Assembly: GCA_021234155.1 (NCBI GenBank)
Contig: JAJEKV010000298.1
Location: 310,001 to 374,000 of the forward strand
Length of the DNA: 64,000 nt
DNA from: Isoetes taiwanensis
Taxonomy: Eukaryota > Streptophyta > Lycopodiopsida > Isoetales > Isoetaceae
Direction of reading: 5' to 3'
Made by a program: the position numbers and the translations under genes. A model generated the notes under the pieces. It did not search any database, had not been told where the DNA came from, and saw only the letters and a list, made by a program, of their open reading frames with translations. Positions 54,825 to 64,000 of this stretch are shown piece by piece. The first letter of the stretch is position 1; every line of letters starts with the position of its first letter.

Positions 54825-57800
54825 CTTAATAATACTTCTTGTAGCCTGTGCAACAGATATTACTTTTACAACACAGATATTACTTTTACAACAGAGATTG
54901 TTTGTACAGAGTTTGTTGGTCACCCCATTTTTATGTGAGTCTGTTGTTATATACACAACTGAATGTTGTTGTTGCACATTTTTTTTAATTACTGGAAAGT
55001 TATTTATTTATTACAGGCCGTCCACATTTTAAGATTTAGAATTTATGAAATTTTCAAAGCAAAGCTTTTTCATCATCCAAAATTATCATTTTATAGCATA
55101 CAAATACGTAGGTTTTTGACAAGTATGTATTTGAAGTGACATTGTTGAGCATCATTATTGCATGTATTTTATGGCCTGGGATGAAATTTGTGCATGCATG
55201 TGGATGACCTTGGCCACATAAGGAGAATACTATAGGCCTTTGACTTCCTTTGAATCCCTATAATGCCGTTAAGGAAATTTCAGATGGGGAAACTTCTATG
55301 GCAAACAATGAAGAACTTGTATGACAAACAATTTATTATAAATAATTGATTAGAATGGGATGGTCCATACAATGTTTATGCAACAGCTTTCATTTTTAAA
55401 AAGAGGAGGAGCAAATTTATAAGGTTCAAATGAGAAAAAGAGTTGCAAAATGCGTAATTGTATAAATGATGTCTTTGGATAAAGTTGGTTTTAACTTCTA
55501 TACCGGGTCGGGTACATCTTATACTAAAAACAATAGCATGATCTATGCTCTTAAGACGGGTTTCGGGTCCGGGGTGGTGGTTAGAGCTATTTCCATGTAA
55601 CTGCTTTTCCATGTATTGCTTGTGTGTTTAGTGCTACTTCCATGTACTAGTTTCCTCCTATATAATATGACTTTGAACTATTTTCTAAAGATAAACATTG
55701 AAGTATATATTTAAGACTTGAAGGAAGTTTTATTTTTTCACTGATGGCAAAGCTAGCTTGACAATCCATTGATCAAAATTTGACTTCACTTTGCTCATAA
55801 CTCCCTTTTCTTTTTTTTTCGCTTTTCTTTTCGAGAGAATGAAGTTTTTAACCATTAACCATTAATTATGGAAAACATGTAACATTATAGGTAATTTCCA
55901 TGATCCAAAATGACCATGTCTATTAATCTTAGAGTTTGGAAAGGTTTAAACCATCTAAAGAATAAACATAGGAAAATGCTACAAGTTTAGATAAATATTT
56001 AGTGACCAAAGTTAAGAGGACCATTGGAAAACAATATCCCATATCGATATCATTGTGAATCTTAGAAATTCACACATTAAGGTTCACCAAAAGATATTTG
56101 ATTTGAGGGCTTTTCACACAACTAGTGTGTCTTATATTTTAAGGCATACTATTGGTCCATGTCAACATTTAAGGAAGGAAGGAAGGAAGGAAGTTTTTAT
56201 CGTCTACGGAGGCACCACCCATGGGACTAACTGAGCTTTTCACATTTAAAACCATATAAGACATGTCTTATTTAGGTTTCTAGGTTTGGATAGGTTCGGT
56301 AAGGGCAATGGAGTCTTATTTTATAATCGGAACTTCCCCACAAAATAAGACACCAATTTTATTATATTCTATTTTATTCTATTGACCACCATATTCAAAA
56401 TAAAAGGTGGTCTTATTTTGTGATGGTTTTCATACACTAGTATTTGTTAGTGTCTCATTTACATAAGACATCCCGTGAGTGTGAAACAACTTATATTTGT
56501 GTGTCTTATTTTTTTTGCTTTGAGTCACAAATGATGTCTTATATGAAATGGGACAGCCATATTACAAGACATCGTGAGAAAAGGCCCCGAGTAAAAAGGC
56601 GATTTCTTTGACTTTTGAGGCATTAATTTTTGCATAGACTTAATGATTTGCCTTGAAAAGATATTGCGGTGGTCAAAAACCTCAGATTCAAGCCGTAAGG
56701 CAAAAAAAAAGGATTAGAAGGAGTACGAGTCCGAAGTGGAAATGATCACAAAAATGAGGCTGCAAGATCAGATCCGATTTCTTTCCCGCTTTTTGCAATT
56801 TCGATCATATATTCTATCCGAAAGTTACATGACCATCCAAATCCCAACCATTGTCCCATAACAATCAACCTTCTTCCTCTAATATAATAGTGGCATTCTC
56901 TGGTAGAATTGAACTGTGACATCTCACAATTTTCTACCGCTAATATCCATGAACCGTAATAGTATATACATCAACTATGTTTCCTTGCACTTCACCCATA
57001 CTATTTTTCCGGCCGAATCCTCTTAAATCTTGAAATAACTCTTTTCAAATTCCCTCGCGTAATGGGTACAATCATTCTCAACTAAAATGAAGCTATTTGA
57101 CCATTGTACTTTTCTAGCTTTGCTTCATAGACCTGATCAAGAATTAAGTTTATACTTGTAATTCCACAACTAATAAAAAATATTAGTGTTAGCAAAGTCC
57201 CCATGGCATTTAAGCTGAAAAATTGTATAAACTAGAATAGAGTTCCATTAGAATCATAATGGTTGTCACCACATCTCATTTTGTGAGCAGCTGTTAGTTG
57301 GGTAGAAGCAAGCAAGGTCATGTGTCACTTCCTAGTTTTACATTTCCAATGTAAATGTAAATCCATTTTAATGACCAGAATCACGCAGATTGTATGTTAC
57401 TAAATATAGAAACAAAATTTGGAGGTAATTCTTCCCAAATGTTGAATTGATCCCTCATCATCCGCCTTTCCCAACTATTATTTAGCTTTTTCCGCAACTA
57501 CTTTCAAGAAGCTTGCAATATAGAAATAGGTTTTTATCGGGGCGATGAAGAGCCGCTATGTTTATGTAGGCTCAAGGGGTTCTTCGTCATGTTCTTACCC
57601 AAATGGGTTAGTTATGGGAGAGATCTGGCAACGGTAAGCACAAACCGTGGTGAAGGGCTTGATACAGATCTACAAGAAGTTCCATTCATCGCGGCACTAC
57701 CTGCATTGCATCGTAGGCTTAGTTATAGACCTCCGCCATTGGTAAATCAATGTGGAAGAAGTGCATCCGCCGGGTTATAAGATGGTAATTTTGGAATTCT

Positions 57801-58860
57801 AACTCGTAATGTTAACTAGTTGATAGTTTACATTGATATCTTGGGATGTAATAGTCTTTTGAGTTCATTAAATTTTACTTCATTGATGTGGGAAGTAAAG
57901 TCTTGCACATCGACGCATTAATATTGTGAAAGATCAATAAAAAAAATTATATTAAATCAGAAAAACATCTATTACGATGAACAATAGAAGATCATGATCC
58001 CAGAAAACAGAGTTCATTTATCCATTACAGAGCAATGTACTTCCAAGAATAGGGATTATCTGCCACAAATTCCTTCACAACTTCCTAAGCCCTCGCTCTT
58101 TTCTATTACTCCTTGTTTTCCAAACAACACAAGATCCCAAATTTCACCCCAAATGAACATTTTATATTGCTCTATCATCCAAGATACCACCTTGAGCATT
58201 AACATATTGTGTGTTTCCTTGGGCACCTTCCACATCAGTTGTACTTCCTTTAGTTTTATATTCTCACCTTTCCTCGTATATCAACCCTTCGTGGTTTCAA
58301 GCCACTCAGCACCAGCTGATTCTTAGATTTTGGTAGTTAGCCCAATCAAAGTTTACTAAACCTGCATTAAACAAGAAACGAACTGTGATAATATCATAGT
58401 TGGCTCATTTGCTATTTATGAGCATACGTGAGTGGATGATTGAACAATTTAGAAATTGTAATATTGAAAGGTTTCTTTCTATCTACAACATTTATTCCCA
58501 AAAACCCTTAACTATACATTCCATTCAAAAAATCGAGCTGAAGATTGAATAAGAGTGTTCTCTCTCAGGGGATGGAGTAGCCAAAATTGGTGAAAACACA
58601 CCATGAAAAAGAAAATCACACGAAAAGCATAAACTTGAAACGGCCATGTCAATGAGATGCCTGGGCAACCGCATTCGGCTCGGGCTTTTAGAGGAGCATA
58701 TAGAGATTCGTAACATGGGATGGGTAGAAAACTATTCCATGCCATTGCAAGAGCAAGTAACTCTCGAGCTACTAAAAAATGCGCAATGCTAAGACTAGAG
58801 AAGTGTATTGCATGACATCTAACAAGGTAGTCAAGATCTTGCAAAGCTATTAAGGATTTC
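54825..58860. other. Gene-poor stretch
   Basis: No supported gene. It contains the LINE-tail fragment at 56164-56245. A 63-codon ATG frame at 57589-57780 (RLSYRPPPLVNQCGRSASAGL) has no recognised relatives. The rest is AT-rich. Confidence 0.45.
56164..56245 (-). repeat. Tiny LINE 3'-end fragment with TTCC tail and short TSD
   Basis: On the reverse strand GTCCCATGGG, then GGTGCCTCCGTAGACGATAA and AAAC, followed by about five TTCC units. The body equals the last bases of LINE A/B; ACATTTAA (56164 and 56238) flanks it, a possible 8-base target duplication. Confidence 0.6.
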
Positions 58861-58959
<99 letters not shown>

Positions 58960-59060
58960 TAGATAGATAGATAGATAGATAGATGATAGACAGATGGGAG
59001 GATAGATAGAGGATAGATAGATAGATGATAGATAGATAGATGAATTTACATCCACGGAGA
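58861..59060 (-). repeat. GATA microsatellite joined to a LINE-type 3' end
   Basis: About 40 GATA units (58861-59040) with a few irregularities, ended on the reverse-strand side by CTCCGTGGATGTAAATTCAT at about 59041-59060. That motif is the pre-tail sequence seen at 48678, so the microsatellite may have grown from a LINE tail. Open frames across it (SIYL repeats) are artefacts. Confidence 0.85.
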
Positions 59061-62000
59061 TAGATAGAGAAGAGAGGTTGCTTTTTAAATGCTTTCCTTA
59101 GGGTATGCCATACTGCCATCATGAACTAAAGAGACTAAGATGATGGTCGCTGGTTTGGGGAAGACTAGCAACTTGGTCATAACAACTCAGAATCCAATCC
59201 CATAAACTAATGTACATTATGACCATCATGCATGCCTGTCTATATGGCTTCAAATATCTCCGTGAAAGTAACAGGCCTAGAATCTTAAACCAGTCCCTAG
59301 AAGCCATTTGCACTCTTGGACGCATAAAAAATACATCTATGTATTCAAGCCATTGCAACCTAAAGGGTACTGGAGCCATTCGACCATTAAGCCAAAGCAT
59401 GAGTTTCAACTGCTCTATTTCTCTTTGTTCTCGCCGTTGGTTCGTGCCTAAATCATAAGTTTCCCCATGTATCATAGTCTCGAGTGTGGCTAAAATCAAT
59501 AGTGAGGAAAAATTTGCCGTGATCGCAGGTGAATTTAAAAGTTGGCAACATGCGCCAAATTAGATTTCTTCAACTAAAAATTATAAATTAGCCAATTTTT
59601 GTCGTCACCAACAAATTATATACTTTAATCCAAATCCCTGTAATTTTCTTGCAATAAGGGTGCATTTTTGTGCCATTTTTATGTCATTTTGTTGCTTGAC
59701 AATTGATATTGGCTCTCTTTGGGAAGCAATTCTCTTTTGATGATTTATGATTATTTAAGCAACATTTGATGTAGTTTTGTACCATCTCGATAATGCCCTC
59801 ATTTGTTTTTTCCTTTTTGTGCATCAAAAGTCATATCTTTTATTGCCTTTTGATAAGTTGTAAGATCTCGTGGATGCATAAAATTTAATAACTTAAAATG
59901 CTATCTTGAAGGAGATAATTATTATCATTGATTGATGTATTTGAAGGCTATCTACCATGCACGCTTTTGGATGGACTCCTTGCCTATTGATATAAAGGAT
60001 GCTAATTTTTCATCAAAACTAAGAAAGACTTATGCCCTTTGAATGTCCTTTATCATCAAAAGTTCATGCTATATCGTGGGCTAAAATTGTTATGCAGTTA
60101 ACTGCATCAACTAAAAAGAGTGTACACTGAGATACATACTCTAGAGCCATTTTCTTAAGATACCAATTGTATTCTTAGTGCTTGGAGAATATGATTGATT
60201 GTATTTCTAAAGCCAAATAAGTTAGTGTACCAAATCGAAGACATGGAACAACAAGTACCCGATGATAAAGGCATTCTCTCGCATACTCATTGTCTTCTAT
60301 AGACTATCGCTTTTATTCTGCTCATGTACAAGAGACAACAATTGGGCGTAAAGACTTGCCTAATCTTTCCTTCAATGAATTGGTTGAAAAAGACGTAGAT
60401 CTAATGCTTTCTTCAAAATATAACCTAAAAACACACCAATTGGCTCTCCTAAATCAAATCCCTTTGAATTTTCTAGTACTAATTCTAAAGTTGTAGATGG
60501 CATGGATTAGAATTTGAAATAAGAATGAGATTGAGTATGTAGGTTAGGAGACCTAAGATCATCAAGGACCAGGATGATGGTGAAGGCGAATTTACTATGA
60601 AGATGAGGGAAGACATAAATGCTACCAAGAGTATTTCACTCAAATTATAATCCTTCTTCAAAATGGTAACATTTCATATCCCCCTTTCTAGCATGTCCAA
60701 GAAGGTATATAGCCAAAGAAACAGTAGTGCTACCGAGGGTTGAGATTCCCAGGGCGAAAGTGTATTTTGGTAGTTTCTTTGTCATTGTTTGGTCTCTTTG
60801 CTCTGGAACACACCTAATGCCATTTTCTCACCATGAGTTTTGCTTACTTGTTTGTGTGTCAATTCATAGAATTGAGGGAGGGTTCAATTATAGAATTGAG
60901 GGAGGATGATCCTTGACTCGCCAGACAAAGCATATGATCGGGATCCGCCTAGGCACAAATGGGGATCATCATTGCATTCGAGAGGGTCTAGATTGTTATT
61001 ACGCCAAAGCTTTTGTTTTACATGTTGAATTTTTGCTTTTTAAAGCTTGGCAATATGATATTCCACAACCAAGATTCCGTAATTTTGTATCAATCAAGTT
61101 TATGAACTTGGAGAGTCCAGTAATCGAGAGTGATAGCATAACCCTCTAGTAAATTGGAATAGAACATTCTGCCTACTTTCTCTCTATATATCTATTTATA
61201 TGTGCAATTTTAACTTTCTAGTCTATTTTGGCATGGATTTGAGATTCACAATTTTGTTTCCACATCAGTCTGGGCTTGAAGAATAAATACTTGTGCCGAG
61301 TAATTGCACCGGAAATACCAATAAAACCAATGTTAGTGAGAGCTGTTGTTTTCATCCACTTCATACTCACGTAGCACATGGGCACGTATCAGCTTCCTTG
61401 TCTTTTCTCATATTAAAGCAGGATGTTCCATCTCCAATTTGAGGTCATATACCAAATTGGGTAATGGAACATTTACACAAGGTGTCATCATGCATAACCG
61501 AGTGTTCTAGGTCACAACACTACGAACCGATAGCTTGTCTAATACATGTTATGCTGCCTAGAAGTGAGCCATATTTGATATACAATCCATGAAAGGACTA
61601 ATCTTCCAAACCTTATAAGTGTACTCTATATGCATTTCCCTACCCTTTTTTATGTCTTGTAACCTATGCTGCAACATGCATTCAAACAACACACTAATGT
61701 GACTATCAAATTCACTTTCATATGTCAGTAGAATCAATGCGTACCAGTAAGCAACATCAACTAAAAGTCCTACAAAACCCTTTGTGCTTCAATGGTTTGT
61801 TAAAATGAAGTATGTAAGATATGCATCTTGTCAACCCGTTGTTGACAACAAAGTTAGGCCTTATAACTTATAAGGTTCACCTATAAAATGCCAACAAGAA
61901 TAGAAGTTATCTTCTAGACATTTTGTCAAATGTATATAAAAACTACCTCTCTCTCAAGCTGCGAACTGCTGGAACAGAACGTAACACCATTTGCTTCCTA

Positions 62001-64000
62001 GAGTTGACATTCATAGAAAGCTTCTACATATAGTTTCATCCAAAATAGTGATATTTTTTTATACAACATGCATTTTACATAAAATTTAGGGCTAACCATG
62101 TAGTATTTTGGCACTTGCATTGAGTTTCTAATATATCTAGAATTTAACATTTTCAGCTTTGTTTGACCCTGTATTCCATGATAATCTCTAGGCCAATGTT
62201 TCAAATAGAAAATGAGAGCTAAATTCTTGTTTATATTTCACTTCAATTTTATCTTCCAAATGTCATTTGATTCACTCAGCATAGAGCGATTGCAAAATAT
62301 AAGAGCTTGTTGATTCAAAATTTCGCCAGAAGCAGCAATTTTTAAATTAGCCGACAGGGTGGGAGGCTTGAACAATGTGGCATTAAGTTTAAGATCCATC
62401 TTTAATCTTTAATAGAAGTTACTTAAAGTTATGTGGCGTATGTTCGTGAGGGAAGTGGAAGATTTATACCAATAGCTTCCATAAAGCATGTCTAGGAATT
62501 ACGCAGATATTTGGTGTCAACTCTCCGAGTAGCTCATGACCAAATCATGTTTAATATATTTTTCAACCGCACATAGGATGACTTAACTAAGCATCTCCAC
62601 CGGTACCAAATAGTTGAAATGAACAAATATTTTGCGTAATCACCAAATTCAGCTTTGGAAGTTCATTAGAACATTGGGGTGTAAATTTACACGGTGATCA
62701 AAAAACGACAAAGACTCAAAGACCTAAAGCACTTGATCCGCCGCCTTTTATGTCACGCGAATAATGCCGCGCCTGCCATAACCGCATTTCATAGCCATAA
62801 GCCATAGCGCTTCTCTAGGGGCCTAACTTTCTCACGCCATAGCCATAGCTTTTAGTCCGAATTTACAGCCATGCCGGAAGTTTCGTAAATGGAAAGCACC
62901 TAATGGCCTGCTGTTGACAAAGAGAAGATTTTGTGGAAATGCATGGATTGTCACATACTCAATTCCGCTCTAAAATGAAATATTTGGAGAAAAATCACCA
63001 AAGAAGATTGGCTATCAGTTTGGAGAGAGGAGATAAATTCATTAATGATAAAAAATCTCTACCGGTAATGCCTTGGCTATCCTCGAAAGAAAGGAATGTC
63101 GATAAAAAAGCTTTATCGAGCGAGGGAGCTCATGCAATAATGAGGTCGTAAAATGATAGCCTATGCTTGTATTATTGAAAATTGCATATCGCGACAAAAA
63201 CAATCCCCGGGAAAAGTAATAAAAATTGGGTCACTGGAGCTCAAATTATGAAATAATAGATATGTAGAAAGCCTCAATCTGGAACCAAAAATACAGAGAA
63301 GATCGTAAAAGCTGAAGAAGAGGAAAAGAAGGAAAAGGGAACTTTTTATTTTGAACAAAAAATTTTTACGTATCAGAACTGGACGAGAATGAGATCACCG
63401 TGAATTTCTAGTGAGAGAGAAGCTTGTGCATTGAGTTGAATGACATCCTTGTCATACGGCAAGTAGAGGATTCTCAAACCAGTTTCTATGGCAATGCGTA
63501 TAAACAATAATATTGAGCAAATGAAAAGAATTAGAACTCAAAATTCGCAGGTGTAACTCCAGTTAGAGAAAGACATTGGCCGAAGCTTTTGAAACAAGTA
63601 TTATGCTTTGAGACCTATGCAAAGAAAAAAATGGCAGTTGTGAATAGTCAATCCAAACACAAAGATCAAGAAGGGATGAATTGCAAGGTGAACTCGCCAC
63701 GAAGATGCTAACCTCTCAATAATCGATCAAAACCGCAAAACTTGGAAGAACCGGGAAGGTATGAAATTTACCACCAGGAGTCAATGCAAGTTAGTAGAGA
63801 CTTAATTGCTATTTGAGGATCGCGCCAGCCGCGATGTGGGATTAGCATCAAAGAATTACAGTTATCAAGAAACTAAAATGTGATCATGAGTATCGTCACC
63901 TTTAATGTGCACAAATTTTGTTACAAAAGGTAAATGCATTGTTTGCACTTCATCTATCGGCCTTTTATTTTTAGAGCTTGGAAATGACAGTCTTCGTGGA
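59061..64000. other. Right-hand stretch without supported genes
   Basis: AT-rich with short frames only. The reverse-strand frame 59499-59119 (126 codons) has no ATG-supported start or known domain. A 22-base duplication (ATAGAATTGAGGGAGG) lies at 60866-60906. CCATAGCCATAG-type words recur at 62770-62860. No tRNA, rRNA or CRISPR-like array was seen. Confidence 0.45.

Noticed and set aside
57589-57780. 63-codon ATG frame ending SASAGL
   Set aside because: No recognisable domain or neighbours; too short to support without expression data.
58861-59040. CRISPR-like or centromeric array
   Set aside because: Uniform 4-base repeat without spacers; a plain microsatellite.
58831-59122. SIYLSIYL-repeat frames
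   Set aside because: Translation of the GATA microsatellite, not a protein.
59119-59499. 126-codon reverse-strand frame next to the GATA tract
   Set aside because: Considered as LINE ORF2 because of the LINE-like tail, but no RT, endonuclease or zinc-finger motif is present.

Overview
The window comes from a land-plant nuclear genome rich in transposable elements. The signs are a plant-type initiator-Met tRNA primer-binding site, Ty3/gypsy and LINE remains nested in one another, an AP2/ERF fragment, a plant NCL-type exchanger pseudogene, and two small intron-containing genes for phytosulfokine-like peptides. I cannot name the species. The divergent peptide genes would fit a lineage far from the well-studied crops, but that is a guess.

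Layout. 1-2835: inverted LTR fragment, its polypurine tract, then a truncated LINE. 2836-7614: mostly featureless, with a decayed gypsy integrase tail. 7615-8690: broken calcium-exchanger pseudogene. 9088-10804: L1-type LINE with a 19-bp target duplication. 10984-11440: long foldback. 13544-28430: a large LTR retrotransposon (1570-bp LTR, PBS, a histone-H3-like ORF flanked by palindromic ~205-bp repeats, an unrecognised ORF, decayed gag and pol). It is interrupted at 22564-26496 by a DNA transposon carrying a broken AP2/ERF gene and a palindromic repeat array. 28508-31655: reverse-strand LTR element with a coiled-coil ORF and no visible pol. 31656-37190: reverse-strand gypsy remnant hit by two LINE-type insertions. 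37191-39700: decayed coding fragments. From 39.7 kb on, transposon density drops and single-copy-looking genes appear: a phytosulfokine-like gene (40854-41419), an orphan ORF (44372-44818), a reverse-strand FCP1/HAD-like gene (45185-47466), and a second phytosulfokine-like gene (54372-54824). The rest, to 64000, is AT-rich with foldbacks, microsatellites and local duplications.

Two things stand out. First, the retrotransposon carries a histone H3 homologue upstream of gag. It starts with the exact H3 tail MARTKQ, has a long charged insert, and ends in a recognisable H3 histone fold; palindromes at near-nucleosomal spacing lie on both sides. Second, the two peptide genes share exon structure and a phytosulfokine-type C-terminus, but the fourth and fifth hormone positions are His-Val and Asn-Ala instead of the canonical Thr-Gln. 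Many ORFs here are broken, so most retroelement copies are probably inactive; the two peptide genes look intact.
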